NCBI GenBank assembly: GCA_030445275.1
Contig: JAUCSE010000063.1
Span: forward strand, 19,210 to 83,209
Source of the DNA: Mucilaginibacter sp.
GTDB taxonomy: Bacteria; Bacteroidota; Bacteroidia; Sphingobacteriales; Sphingobacteriaceae
DNA length: 64,000 nucleotides
Reading direction: 5' to 3'
Notes under the pieces: generated by a model
What the model saw: only the letters and a program-made list of their open reading frames with translations
Told to the model about the DNA's origin: nothing
Databases searched by the model: none
Shown here: positions 42,696 to 51,382 of the stretch, one piece after another
How positions within the stretch are numbered: the stretch's first letter is position 1
Layout: every line of letters begins with the position of its first letter
Translations under genes and position numbers: made by a program

Positions 42696-43616
42696 TTAAA
42701 TAAAACTATCAGCCTCTCGGTAAGCTTTAATTAAGGCCAGTTCGCCCTCTTTGCCTGTACCAGCATTACCGTGTTCCATGCCCAAAATGCCTTTATAACC
42801 TTTATTGTAGATGTGTTTAAATATGTTCTTATAGTTAACCTCGCCTGTGCCGGGTTCTTTGCGGCCAGGATTATCGCCTATCTGGTAATAGCCTATTTCG
42901 TCATAAACCATATCAAGCGTTGGGATAATATTGCCCTGGTTACGCTGTACATGGTACATATCGTACAAAATTTTGCATGAGGGGCTGCCCACCGCTTTGC
43001 AAATGGCATAAGCTTGGTCCGGGGTACGTAAAAACAGATCGGGGTTATCGCTCAGGGGTTCCATTACAATAACCAAACCGTGGGGTTCAACAATAGCGGT
43101 ACCCTTTTTCATAGCTTCAATAACATTGGCAGTTTGTATGCCAATGGGCAGGTTGCGCACAAAATCGCCGGGTACAACGGTTACCAGTTTACCGTTGATC
43201 CTTTTGGCTACCTCTACAGCTTCTTTACAGCTCACTATGAATTTATCGAGATACTCGGCTTTACCTGATGCTAGCATGTTGGTATCATTACCCAGGCCAG
43301 GTTGTACAAATACACCCATGGCCATGCCCAACTTGGCCAATGTATCACCAATTTTTTTTTGCTGATCTACCGGTCGTTTGGCCATGCCATTGTCCTCAAT
43401 AGCACGAAAACCTTTATCGTAGGCAAACTTTATCTGGTCAATAAAATCGTCGCCGGCATGGTTTTTAAACATACCATCATGTATGCCATAGTTTAAATGG
43501 AAAGGTTTATCCGTATCTGTAAGATGGCTGTTAGCGGAAGCCGCTTTTAAAACACCTGTTGTAAGGAGTGATGCACCTGCAAGCACCGAGCTTTGTACAA
43601 AGTTTCTGCGTTTCAT
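42696..43616 (-). CDS. Exported hydroxypyruvate isomerase-like TIM barrel protein
   Basis: A 306-residue protein with an N-terminal twin-arginine-like signal (MKRRNFVQSSVLAGASLL) and an AP-endonuclease-2-type TIM barrel. Metal-binding segments include IVMEPLSDNPD, ILYDMYHVQRNQGNI, YYQIGDNPGRKEPGTGEVNY and GILGMEHGNA, as in hydroxypyruvate isomerase and related sugar epimerases. Many Bacteroidota have exported members of this family with unknown substrates. It is 10 bases upstream of the M28 peptidase gene on the same strand. Confidence 0.85.
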   Translation of the reverse strand: MKRRNFVQSSVLAGASLLTTGVLKAASANSHLTDTDKPFHLNYGIHDGMFKNHAGDDFIDQIKFAYDKGFRAIEDNGMAKRPVDQQKKIGDTLAKLGMAMGVFVQPGLGNDTNMLASGKAEYLDKFIVSCKEAVEVAKRINGKLVTVVPGDFVRNLPIGIQTANVIEAMKKGTAIVEPHGLVIVMEPLSDNPDLFLRTPDQAYAICKAVGSPSCKILYDMYHVQRNQGNIIPTLDMVYDEIGYYQIGDNPGRKEPGTGEVNYKNIFKHIYNKGYKGILGMEHGNAGTGKEGELALIKAYREADSFI

Positions 43617-43970
43617 TAGGCAATTTGGTTTTGAGAAGGCAATATAAAAAAAAGTGATGAGTAGGGAGTTATACTACCTGCAGATGTGCTGGTTGTAGGT
43701 ATGGGATTGATAATATGCGATTTTCCCAAAAAAAATCGTATATTTGTATCACAAACGGAAAATTCATTGCTATTTCCCATATAGCCCGCCTGCTAATCAA
43801 TTCTTGTTGATCAGGGTTCATTTTTATCCCCGCTGATACCGTTGCTGCCTGGAAATTAATTGATGATCCTCTTCATGCATATTCAAAACCGAACGTTAGT
43901 TTCGTTGATTAGAGTTTTATAAGGTTTGAACCTGGGGAAAGCACATTGTTTAACTAAACTTTTAATAAAT
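43617..43970 (+). promoter_or_regulatory. 354-bp region with promoter and long leader for the small basic protein
   Basis: A perfect TAnnTTTG -7 box (TATATTTG, 43739-43746) lies about 225 bases before the ATG at 43971. There is no open frame worth calling in between, so the transcript would carry a leader of about 215 nucleotides. Long structured leaders are typical of cold-shock type genes, and the small gene below is usually found with such genes. Leader function is inference. Confidence 0.45.
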
Positions 43971-44159
43971 ATGGCTAAATCGCAAGCAACCTTCATGAAA
44001 AAACAACTGGAAAAAAACAGACAGAAAAAGAAAGAAGATAAAGAGCAGCGCAAATTAGAACGCCAGCAAAATGGTGGCGGCAGTGATCTGGAAAGCATGA
44101 TGGCTTACGTTAATGAATTTGGCGAAATTGTATCAACGCCGCCCGAAAAGAAAGTATAA
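43971..44159 (+). CDS. Small basic Bacteroidota protein, often beside cold-shock genes
   Basis: A 62-residue very charged protein; ATG 43971 (AKSQATFMKKQLEKNRQKKK) is clearly the start, not the frame extension to 43926. Lys/Arg/Glu-rich helix followed by GGGSDLESMMAYVNEFGEIV. I recall this as a conserved small protein commonly encoded just before a cold-shock domain gene in this phylum, but no CspA gene follows here. It probably binds nucleic acid through its basic helix; this is inference. Confidence 0.75.
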   Translation: MAKSQATFMKKQLEKNRQKKKEDKEQRKLERQQNGGGSDLESMMAYVNEFGEIVSTPPEKKV

Positions 44160-44170
44160 ACTTTCTTTTT

Positions 44171-44220
44171 ACAATTTATGTAGTGTAACAAACTTAATGT
44201 TTACACTACATAAAAAATTG
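44171..44220. terminator. Long hairpin after the small basic protein gene
   Basis: Perfect 11-bp arms ATGTAGTGTAA (44178-44188) and TTACACTACAT (44201-44211), further extended by ACAATTT/AAAAAATTGT with a short bulge. AT-rich flanks on both sides. Confidence 0.65.
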
Positions 44221-44421
44221 TACAAAATCTACTGCTTGTTGTTTATATTCTAAAGTGTGCATTCCTGCACCTTTAATCGTTAAGCATTCCTGTTTTAACG
44301 CGTATAACTAATTTTTTATCTGATAGTTATATAACTAATTGTAAATCAGCTTATAAATATCATCATTGGCTGTTGAACCTTTTGCAATTTAAAATGTCAT
44401 AATAAATATCGATATTTATAA

Positions 44422-44919
44422 ATGGCCATGAAAATAAAACTATGCTTACTCTTGGCAGGGGCGCTGGCTGCCTCATGCTCTGGCAGTAGAACAAACAATA
44501 CAGATGCCAGAGGCAGTCATAAAGACACTGTGCTGGCCAATGCTACTGATGCACCCACAGTAAATATGCAGTATTGCTTTTATCATGCCGATGGCACACA
44601 AGGGCAGGATACCACCTCGGTCAACATGTTGATTAACGGCGATAAGGTAACTGGAAAAATGAGCTGGCTGCCCAAAGAAAAGGATATACGTAAAGGAACC
44701 ATTTCCGGTACACTTAATGGAAATGCCATCAAAGCCGTATGGGCCTTTATGCAGGAGGGCGCTAAAGATACTATGACCGTGGAGTTTCAGTTGCGGGGGA
44801 ATGGACTTGCACAAAAGCCTTATCTTTATGATGCTAAAACCGGCAGACAGCAAACCAATTCAAAAGCCGATTACGACATCATTTATAGTATGAAAAATTG
44901 CATTAACTCTGATAAATAA
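44422..44919 (+). CDS. Putative lipoprotein of unknown function
   Basis: A 165-residue protein with a lipoprotein signal peptide (LAGALAASC, lipidated Cys at about 19). The mature part (NMQYCFYHADGTQGQDTTSV, INGDKVTGKMSWLPKEKD, GTISGTLNGNAIKAVWAFMQ) suggests a small beta-barrel or lipocalin-like fold repeated in Bacteroidota lipoproteins. No family I can name. A 65-residue membrane protein gene follows 15 bases after. Confidence 0.75.
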   Translation: MAMKIKLCLLLAGALAASCSGSRTNNTDARGSHKDTVLANATDAPTVNMQYCFYHADGTQGQDTTSVNMLINGDKVTGKMSWLPKEKDIRKGTISGTLNGNAIKAVWAFMQEGAKDTMTVEFQLRGNGLAQKPYLYDAKTGRQQTNSKADYDIIYSMKNCINSDK

Positions 44920-44934
44920 ACCACTGATATTAAT

Positions 44935-45132
44935 ATGAAAAAAAGAGAAACCAGTATTTTGTACCTAGTGTTAGGTTTGTATACATTGATGATCAGCTGG
45001 TATTATAATCACTCCTTCATACTGTTGCTTATTCATTATTTATTTTGGCCGGTTTACCTGGTTTATGAACTTTTAATAGGCCATCTTGCAAACGGTATGT
45101 GGAAGACAATCCCATTATCATATTTCAACTAA
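44935..45132 (+). CDS. Small membrane protein, two hydrophobic segments
   Basis: A 65-residue protein with hydrophobic segments ILYLVLGLYTLMISWYY and FILLLIHYLFWPVYLVYELL. It starts 15 bases after the lipoprotein stop and is followed by a strong terminator, so it is probably the second gene of that operon. Unknown function. Confidence 0.6.
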   Translation: MKKRETSILYLVLGLYTLMISWYYNHSFILLLIHYLFWPVYLVYELLIGHLANGMWKTIPLSYFN

Positions 45133-45183
45133 TGAAAAATTTTTATACCCTTAGATCAGGCATTTCCTATATCTTGAAAAATA

Positions 45184-45217
45184 AAACAGGGAGCAGTATA
45201 TATACTGCTCCCTGTTT
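45184..45217. terminator. 34-bp perfect palindrome, bidirectional terminator
   Basis: AAACAGGGAGCAGTATA (45184-45200) is followed directly by its exact reverse complement (45201-45217), then TTTGTTTATAG. It sits between convergent genes ending at 45132 (+) and 45240 (-), serving both. Confidence 0.85.
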
Positions 45218-45239
45218 GTTTATAGCTTTATAGCGAGAG

Positions 45240-45569
45240 TTAAACCTTTTCGACCACAACAGCGGTGCCGTAGGCCAATACTTCGGTGATACCCTGCATT
45301 ACTTCATTGGCATCATAACGCATATTAATAACTGCATTGGCCCCTAATGCCTGTGCATGTTGTATTAAAAGTTGGTAAGCTTCTTCACGGGCTTTTTCGC
45401 AAAGTTCTACATAAATGGAAAGCCTGCCGCCAAAAAGCGACTGAAAGCCACCGGCAATATTGCCAAGTGCACTGCGGCTGCGCACGGTAATACCACGTAC
45501 AACGCCCAAATGTTTAACCACGCGATAACCCTCTAAAGAGGTACTAGTTGTAATAAGTGAAGTGTCCAT
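45240..45569 (-). CDS. YbjQ / UPF0145 family protein
   Basis: A 109-residue protein of the YbjQ heavy-metal-binding-like family: LEGYRVVKHLGVVRGITVRS at the N-terminus, EKAREEAYQLLIQHAQALGA then NAVINMRYDA in the middle, and GTAVVVEKV at the end. These proteins form homopentamers; despite the family name, metal binding is not established. Shares the palindromic terminator at 45184-45217. Confidence 0.92.
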   Translation of the reverse strand: MDTSLITTSTSLEGYRVVKHLGVVRGITVRSRSALGNIAGGFQSLFGGRLSIYVELCEKAREEAYQLLIQHAQALGANAVINMRYDANEVMQGITEVLAYGTAVVVEKV

Positions 45570-45681
45570 AGGTTTTTAAGTATTGATGTTTAAAGTATCT
45601 TCAATAAATAACTGTTAGATTAGCTTTTGGTTTTATAATTACAGGTTTTAACCTTTTTATTTTATATCCATTTCACTATGC

Positions 45682-45963
45682 TTACCTATATTTACAAAGG
45701 TATGAGCTTTGTAAATTAGTTTTTACTTTAAATGAAGTATTGGCCTCAACCTCAAATGATTGCCCGTTGGTGAATGTTTGCCAACCTTGCCCATCGGGTA
45801 ATAACGCCTCGAGTGTTCCTTCGATAACCGTCATTGTTTCGTGGCTCGAGGTGCCAAATTCATACTCGCCTTTTTCAATAACACCAATAGTACTGCGGCC
45901 CTGTGCGGTAGTATAGGCCAGTGATTTAACGGCGCCCTCAAAATATTCGTTTACGTTGATCAT
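45682..45963 (-). CDS. ppnP: Pyrimidine/purine nucleoside phosphorylase PpnP
   Basis: A 93-residue cupin matching PpnP (DUF1255): NVNEYFEGAVKSLAYTTAQG, TIGVIEKGEYEFGTSSHETM, VIEGTLEALLPDGQGWQTF and FEVEANTSFKVKT. It converts nucleosides and phosphate to free base and ribose 1-phosphate with broad specificity. Length is standard. Confidence 0.93.
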   Translation of the reverse strand: MINVNEYFEGAVKSLAYTTAQGRSTIGVIEKGEYEFGTSSHETMTVIEGTLEALLPDGQGWQTFTNGQSFEVEANTSFKVKTNLQSSYLCKYR

Positions 45964-46075
45964 GTTTTATAAAATTTAAGGCCTAATATGCTTAAATAAA
46001 ATCATTTGTTTAATAATTACGATACACGAATTGAGGTGCCTGCAAAAAACATAATGTTAAAATATGTGAAAAAAG

Positions 46076-46083
46076 TAACTTTG
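46076..46083 (+). promoter_or_regulatory. -7 promoter box TAACTTTG for the 46132 lipoprotein
   Basis: Perfect match to TAnnTTTG, 48 bases before the start codon. The upstream -33 element is not obvious. Confidence 0.5.
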
Positions 46084-46131
46084 GTTGTAATTATTACTTC
46101 GTAAAGAGCGTTATTTGCATAAAATTTATAT

Positions 46132-46698
46132 ATGAAGAAAATTCAACTAATGATGCTGTTGCTTTTAGCAGCTATATGTATTCAAAGCTGTAAAAAGGAC
46201 GCTACTACTTCTGCTACTACAACTTCCGATCAAATACTGTCTGCAAACATTAATGGTACCACATGGATACCTGATACTGTAAATGCTACAATTACTTATA
46301 ATGATGCTGCAAAAACTAAAACTTTTAATGTTGTTGGTACAGGAACTCAGCAGAGGGTAATTATCAACGTAAAACTACCAAACAGCACCAATACTAATGA
46401 TTTTACATTGGCCACCTACAAGGTTGACGCTACTGCTAACACATCATTTAACTATTATACATTACAATTAACACCAGCCGGTGTGTACGATTATGTACAG
46501 GTTGGCGTTGTTGAGGCGGGTTCTGGTTCAATCACATTTAGTTCAATTGATACAGTAAAAAAGCTGATAACCGGAACTTACTCCTTTACCGCCAAACAGG
46601 TAAATTATGATGAAAATGGTAATTATGTATCCATTACCACCCAACAAGTTTTATTGGGTACTTTTACTAATCTGCCTTATACTTTTGTAAGTAACTAA
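46132..46698 (+). CDS. Lipoprotein, DUF6252-like
   Basis: A 188-residue lipoprotein with signal peptide ending at CIQSC (lipidated Cys20). The mature region (LSANINGTTWIPDTVNATI, VVGTGTQQRVIINVKLPN, ITGTYSFTAK) resembles the DUF6252 immunoglobulin-like lipoproteins of Bacteroidota. Rich in Thr and Asn, typical of surface proteins in this group. Function unknown. Confidence 0.75.
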   Translation: MKKIQLMMLLLLAAICIQSCKKDATTSATTTSDQILSANINGTTWIPDTVNATITYNDAAKTKTFNVVGTGTQQRVIINVKLPNSTNTNDFTLATYKVDATANTSFNYYTLQLTPAGVYDYVQVGVVEAGSGSITFSSIDTVKKLITGTYSFTAKQVNYDENGNYVSITTQQVLLGTFTNLPYTFVSN

Positions 46699-46816
46699 AT
46701 GGGTTGACTTTACAGCTGATATGCATTTAGGTTGAATCAAGATAAATAATTTTTAGGTTAGGCCTTATGGTTTAACTGATAAGATAAGCGTTAATACCTT
46801 ATTTATTAGTATATAT

Positions 46817-46849
46817 AAATCCCCGCTGCAATTTATACAGCGGGGATTT
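46817..46849. terminator. Bidirectional terminator between lipoprotein and Pro-rich genes
   Basis: Perfect 12-bp stem AAATCCCCGCTG (46817-46828) / CAGCGGGGATTT (46838-46849), loop CAATTTATA, T-rich on both outward strands. It lies between convergent genes. Confidence 0.85.
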
Positions 46850-46876
46850 TGCTTATATAATAAACCTAAAACCGGT

Positions 46877-47242
46877 TTATTTACCGGGACGCGTAGGTGT
46901 TGGACTAGGGTTTGGGCTTGGTGATGGTGTTGGATTAGGCGTAGGCATAGGTGTTGGAGTTGGAGCCGGTGTAGGTGTTGGATTAGTTGGTGTAGGCTTT
47001 GGATTAGGAGTTGGGTCCGGGGGCATAGGTACCCTATTAGGTGTTGAGGTTGTGTCCGGAGTTTTAGGAGTCTTTTCTTTTTTCTTTTTTTTACCAGGAA
47101 TTGTGTCAGTAACCATTATCGTTTTCTTAATATTTAACCCATTGACTTTTTGCTGATCATCGGCTTTATGATTACCCGCAAAAACAATTGAGCCGGCAAA
47201 TGTCAGCGCAATAGCTGTGGCTATTATTCTTGAATTTTTCAT
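46877..47242 (-). CDS. Secreted protein with proline-threonine repeat tail
   Basis: A 121-residue protein with signal peptide ending at VFAG, a short charged region (PGKKKKKEKTPKTPD) and a C-terminal half of about 55 residues made almost wholly of PTP, PNP and PSP dipeptide-like repeats (PTPTPAPTPTPMPTP), ending TRPGK. Such extended Pro-rich tails act as rigid spacers in envelope proteins. There is no recognisable functional domain, so its role is unknown. The repeat tract is likely to vary in length between strains. Confidence 0.7.
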   Translation of the reverse strand: MKNSRIIATAIALTFAGSIVFAGNHKADDQQKVNGLNIKKTIMVTDTIPGKKKKKEKTPKTPDTTSTPNRVPMPPDPTPNPKPTPTNPTPTPAPTPTPMPTPNPTPSPSPNPSPTPTRPGK

Positions 47243-47466
47243 GGCTTTTTTCTTTAAGTGTTTTAAAAATTAACTATAAAGATAACACGGGAGTGTCGAA
47301 ATTGTTTCGATCAATTCACTATGCATGGCAGGTATGGTATTGATTATGACTGTATTCTCCGGTAAGTAAGGTTCGTTTGTTTGCCTGACAGCCGCCATCC
47401 TTTATCCAAAGATCCGTCATCTTTTTATCCAAACAAATAAGCGTTATAATCATTTAGATTTACAGT

Positions 47467-48402
47467 ATGGCATCATCAAATAAATCTATTTATAGCGCCC
47501 TGGCTGCAAACCTGCTTATAGCCATAACTAAGTTTATTGCAGGCATTGTAAGCAACAGTGCCGCTATGATTGCCGAGGGTGTGCATTCTGTAGTTGATAC
47601 AGCTAACCAGTTACTATTGCTACTTGGTGTGCACCAAAGTAAAAAGAAGCCCGACGCGCTGCACCCTTTTGGTTATGGTAAGGAGTTATACTTTTATTCA
47701 TTTATTGTTTCCATACTCATTTTTGGGCTTGGTGGTGGGGTTTCCATTTATCAGGGTATTGTGCACATTATACATCCCGATGTACCCGGTAATCCAACCT
47801 GGAGTTACGTGGTGCTTTGCACTTCAGTCATATTTGAAGGTTCATCCCTTATTATTGCAGCAAAAGAGTTTAACAAGTTGCGCGGCAATCAAACCTGGTG
47901 GCAAGCCATTACCAGGAGTAAAGACCCATCTACCTTCCTGGTTTTATTTGAAGATGGTGCCGCGGTGATTGGTTTATTTATTGTAGCTACCTGTTTGTTC
48001 TTGGGCCATAAGTTTCATTTAGATTATCTTGATGGGGTGGCTTCCCTGTTGGTAGGACTATTGCTGATTGGCGTTTCACTAATACTTGCTCGTGAAAGCC
48101 GAAGCTTGTTAATGGGCGAGGGGATAGGCAAAGATACCAAAGCCAGGATCACTGAAATTGTTGGACAGGATACCGATGTGCTCAAATTGATGCATATCCT
48201 GTCAACCTATCAATCGCCAAGCGAGATAGTATTGATGCTAATCGTAGCTTTTAAGCCAAATCTGGATACTGCCCGTATAAACGAAGCCATATCCCGCATC
48301 CGTAACCGGGTAAAGGACGAATACAGCCTGATTCATTTTGTAATCATTCAGCCAGAAACTTTTATGGACAGGGTAAATCCTGATGTACAAACTTACATAT
48401 AA
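47467..48402 (+). CDS. Cation diffusion facilitator (CDF) family transporter
   Basis: A 311-residue membrane exporter for divalent metals in exchange for protons. Six membrane helices with the metal-site motif GVHSVVDTANQ in helix 2 and EDGAAVIGLFI in helix 5, the HPFGYGKELYFYSF segment between helices 2 and 3, and a cytoplasmic C-terminal domain (ILSTYQSPSEIVLMLIVAFK). The HPFGYGKE and EDGAA patterns place it nearer the SLC30A9-like branch than zinc-specific ZitB. Metal specificity uncertain. Convergent 10-base overlap with the DUF817 gene. Confidence 0.92.
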   Translation: MASSNKSIYSALAANLLIAITKFIAGIVSNSAAMIAEGVHSVVDTANQLLLLLGVHQSKKKPDALHPFGYGKELYFYSFIVSILIFGLGGGVSIYQGIVHIIHPDVPGNPTWSYVVLCTSVIFEGSSLIIAAKEFNKLRGNQTWWQAITRSKDPSTFLVLFEDGAAVIGLFIVATCLFLGHKFHLDYLDGVASLLVGLLLIGVSLILARESRSLLMGEGIGKDTKARITEIVGQDTDVLKLMHILSTYQSPSEIVLMLIVAFKPNLDTARINEAISRIRNRVKDEYSLIHFVIIQPETFMDRVNPDVQTYI

Positions 48403-49241
48403 GTGTGGGTTAGTTCGGCCGTAGTTAATTTTTTTTTGGTTATTTGCTTAACACTATTGAGCTTTAACATCTTCAGTTCAGCCACTATAATAAAGCTTAC
48501 AATCACTAAAAAGCCCCAGGAGCTTATTTTTTGATAGTTTACCATGGCCCAGCCGTTATGCTGGTAGGCGTACTTCCATGCACCCAATAAGGTGGCGACA
48601 TTTTCCGCTAGCCATATAAAAAAGCCAATCAGCAGGAACGATAATATGGTAGGTATACGGTAAGCTTTATTATCTAAATAAAATATCACAACTGATCGTC
48701 TGAAAAAATATAGGATCAACAAACCAATCAAATACCGCACATCATATATAAAGTGATTGCTGAAAAAGTTAAAATAAATTAGAGCGCCAATAATACGGGC
48801 GGTATAATGATGTGGCCAGTATAGTATTTGCAGGTTAAGCCTTCGCCAGGCCTGGCACATATAACTGGCTACGCTGGCATACATGAAACCGCTGTATAAT
48901 GGTACCCCGAAAAGTTTGGTATAGGCAAATTCAGGGTAAGCCCAGGAACCATAATGTACTTTGAAAAGCTCCATCATCAATCCCAAAAGATGAAAAATAC
49001 AGATCACCAATACTTCGTCCTTTGTTTCAATTTTGGTGTAATACAGAGCCACTTGTATCAGCACGCAAGCTATCAGCATAAAATCATACCGGGGAATAAC
49101 ATCCTTAAACAGATGCGAAACAGCCAGCGTAGTAAACACCAATACGGGAAAAACGCATGATAAAGCCTGTTGCAAAGCAAACGTATAAAAGTGATGAATA
49201 CCGGTTTTCAATGTTTCAGGATTGAATGTATGAACGATCAA
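48393..49241 (-). CDS. DUF817 integral membrane protein
   Basis: A 282-residue protein with about 8 membrane helices matching DUF817. The conserved core is YGSWAYPEFAYTKLFGVPLY then SGFMYASVASYMCQAWRRL, followed by FLLIGFFIWLAENVATLLGA. The start at 49241 is TTG; no upstream ATG exists before an in-frame stop, and the frame begins inside the end of the upstream gene (26-base overlap). Function unknown; it forms an operon with the MpaB-like and DUF2809 genes. Confidence 0.85.
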   Translation of the reverse strand: MIVHTFNPETLKTGIHHFYTFALQQALSCVFPVLVFTTLAVSHLFKDVIPRYDFMLIACVLIQVALYYTKIETKDEVLVICIFHLLGLMMELFKVHYGSWAYPEFAYTKLFGVPLYSGFMYASVASYMCQAWRRLNLQILYWPHHYTARIIGALIYFNFFSNHFIYDVRYLIGLLILYFFRRSVVIFYLDNKAYRIPTILSFLLIGFFIWLAENVATLLGAWKYAYQHNGWAMVNYQKISSWGFLVIVSFIIVAELKMLKLNSVKQITKKKLTTAELTHTYM

Positions 49242-49986
49242 GATCTTTTATTTGAGCTTTATAAGCTGCAGGTAATAGAGCATCGCGTAAAAAACCTTCC
49301 AGCTTTATAAGCTTGAATAGTTTGTAACCCCCTAAAACTAGCTTCAACCAGGCAACTTTATCCAGGTGCAGATGTTTTTTTACTTCGGGGGATACCACGA
49401 GTAATTGCGCCTGTTTTAATACCTGGTAACGTATTGGCCCCAGGTGTTTGCGGTATTGGTTATACAGATCAATAGTAAGTTTGCCGCTTACCAGGTTTTG
49501 TTGCAGATGTTCATGCCGCATGATTAGGTATGCGGCGTAACCATCAGGTAAACCGGTTAGTTGCATGCGCTTGCCCACTCGTTTAAATACCCTAAAAATT
49601 TCGGCTTTTTCGGCAGTAGTAAGCGGGCGTTCCAGTAGTTCATAGGAGCTGATAGAGAGATCAATGAGCAGAAACAGTACATCGCGATAAGCCCAGTCCG
49701 GTATTTGTGCACCACGGCTTGCTTCAACTCCACGGTGAATGGCTGTAATTTTATCAATAGCTTGCAAAGCCGCGTTCTGCTCCGAAAAAATGATCTGGCG
49801 CGAGTAAGTCACGGTAGAGAATAACCTGCCCAGCGGATCGGCCGGCAGCCGGCCGGTAAAGTACAGCCAGTCTACCGCCTTATTTAAGGCAAATTCAGCC
49901 GCAGCGCCCGCAAAAATAAACAGGATGGTATCGGCCTTACCCCATATTTTACGTACAATTGAATCCTGATCAACAAAATATTCCAT
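49216..49986 (-). CDS. Oxygenase MpaB-like (DUF2236) protein
   Basis: A 256-residue protein; ATG 49986 (EYFVDQDSIVRKIWGKADTI) is the start because the upstream frame is inside the neighbouring gene. DUF2236 features: FAGAAAEFALNKAVDWLYFT, GRLPADPLGRLFSTVTYSRQ, and a helical C-terminal half with MRHEHLQQNL. MpaB-type proteins are heme-containing oxygenases or latex-clearing-protein relatives. It starts 1 base after the DUF2809 stop. Catalytic activity is inferred only from family. Confidence 0.8.
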   Translation of the reverse strand: MEYFVDQDSIVRKIWGKADTILFIFAGAAAEFALNKAVDWLYFTGRLPADPLGRLFSTVTYSRQIIFSEQNAALQAIDKITAIHRGVEASRGAQIPDWAYRDVLFLLIDLSISSYELLERPLTTAEKAEIFRVFKRVGKRMQLTGLPDGYAAYLIMRHEHLQQNLVSGKLTIDLYNQYRKHLGPIRYQVLKQAQLLVVSPEVKKHLHLDKVAWLKLVLGGYKLFKLIKLEGFLRDALLPAAYKAQIKDLDRSYIQS

Positions 49987-49987
49987 T

Positions 49988-50395
49988 TTACTTAGGGTTA
50001 TTGGCGGTAATTTTTGAAGAATGAGCAATGTGCATAATCCTCTGTTTTTCAATAATCATTACCAATGCAATGCCTAAGGTGTAACACAGTATATCCATCC
50101 ATGAAAATGAATTACCGAGTAGCATAGCAGCTGCTCTGGAATGCTGTAATCCCAGCAGCTGTGTTAAATGATAATATTGCAAAGCCTCAATTATATAGGC
50201 AAATAGTAGTACGCAGGCTGCTGTTTTAATTGGCGGCGTGTAAAAAAAACTTTTAACAAAGCAATAAAGTAATATCACAATCAGAAAGTCGCCACCATAG
50301 GGTCTAAGAAAGCTATCATGCACATACGTACCTATGATCAGCTCGGTGAGGAGGAGCAATAACGCCGGGGTGAAGTATCTGTATGATTTTATCAT
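49988..50395 (-). CDS. DUF2809 family membrane protein
   Basis: A 135-residue protein with four membrane helices. ATG 50395 (IKSYRYFTPALLLLLTELII) is preferred over a TTG at 50416. The family core is FLRPYGGDFLIVILLYCFV and AYIIEALQYYHLTQLLGL, then WMDILCYTLGIALVMI, resembling DUF2809 and the wider VanZ group. First gene of the DUF2809-MpaB-DUF817 operon. Confidence 0.8.
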   Translation of the reverse strand: MIKSYRYFTPALLLLLTELIIGTYVHDSFLRPYGGDFLIVILLYCFVKSFFYTPPIKTAACVLLFAYIIEALQYYHLTQLLGLQHSRAAAMLLGNSFSWMDILCYTLGIALVMIIEKQRIMHIAHSSKITANNPK

Positions 50396-50614
50396 TAAAA
50401 GTACTTTGTATTTCAAAGTAATGAATAAAAAATTAAATTTCCAAATTTGTGAGTACAGAAGTGATAGATGGGTCTATGGTATATTTGAATTACGTGTAGC
50501 TACGGATATTGTTTTGATATGCCTGAGATAATTCTGTTCATGTATATAGTTGATTTGCCGTATTTAAATATCTTTGCCAAACAACTTTTTACCTGACCAC
50601 TAAGCGCATTTTTT

Positions 50615-51379
50615 ATGGAAGAAACGCCTCACTATCGAAACCAGATCTCCAACACCGGAAAGATAATAGGAGGTTTTTTGCTTTGCTTTTTTACTTTATC
50701 GGCCATCACGTTAATCATTGCCTTTTGGCCTGATAGATTGCCCTCGAGTGGTAAAATGGCCAGGTATGAGTGCCGGTTGTTTAATATAACTTTATTGGAT
50801 AGCGCTTGCATAAGCCCTAAGGGGGGGATAACCACCGGGGGGACAATACTTGTTCCGGGTAAGGCAACGAATGTTAAAACTGCAGCGGTAATTGCTGATA
50901 CAGCAGCTAAAAAGGATACACTATCAAATGTCCAGCCAGAAGTGAGCAAGACTGCTCATACTGGTACTTTACAGGAATGTATTACCCAGGTTGGTATAGA
51001 ACATACCATACAATTTAACACCCTTATGCTATTGCTGGTAGCCACCGCGGGCTTTTTAGGCAACATGATACATATAGCAAGCTCTTTTACCACGTTTATT
51101 GGTGCCAATCAGTTTAAACGCAGCTGGATATTGTGGTATTTTGTTAAACCATTTACCGCGTCGGCGCTGGCATTGGTAGTTTATTTTGCATTCAGGGCCG
51201 GTTTTTTAAACTCAAATGATCCTGGTAATACGTTGAATATTTATGGCATCATGACCGTATCAGCATTGTCTGGTTTATTTACTGATACTGCCACTCAAAA
51301 AATGAAGGAGATTTTTGAAGTGATATTCAGGCCCAAGGAAACAAGACCTGACAGTTTGGAAGATACAAAGCCAAACTAA
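50615..51379 (+). CDS. Membrane protein of unknown function
   Basis: A 254-residue protein with one N-terminal membrane helix (IIGGFLLCFFTLSAITLIIA), a central low-complexity soluble part of about 90 residues (GGITTGGTILVPGKATNV), and three further helices (LMLLLVATAGFLGNMIHIA, WYFVKPFTASALALVVYFAF, LNIYGIMTVSALSGLF). The end TDTATQKMKEIFEVIFRPKE resembles bacterial membrane proteins without assigned role. No family I can name. Convergent with the esterase gene, 3 bases between stops. Confidence 0.7.
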   Translation: MEETPHYRNQISNTGKIIGGFLLCFFTLSAITLIIAFWPDRLPSSGKMARYECRLFNITLLDSACISPKGGITTGGTILVPGKATNVKTAAVIADTAAKKDTLSNVQPEVSKTAHTGTLQECITQVGIEHTIQFNTLMLLLVATAGFLGNMIHIASSFTTFIGANQFKRSWILWYFVKPFTASALALVVYFAFRAGFLNSNDPGNTLNIYGIMTVSALSGLFTDTATQKMKEIFEVIFRPKETRPDSLEDTKPN

Positions 51380-51382
51380 TGG

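Noticed and set aside
46877..47060. Repeat tract that could be taken for a CRISPR array
   Set aside because: The repeats are short imperfect codon repeats inside a coding frame, without regular spacers.
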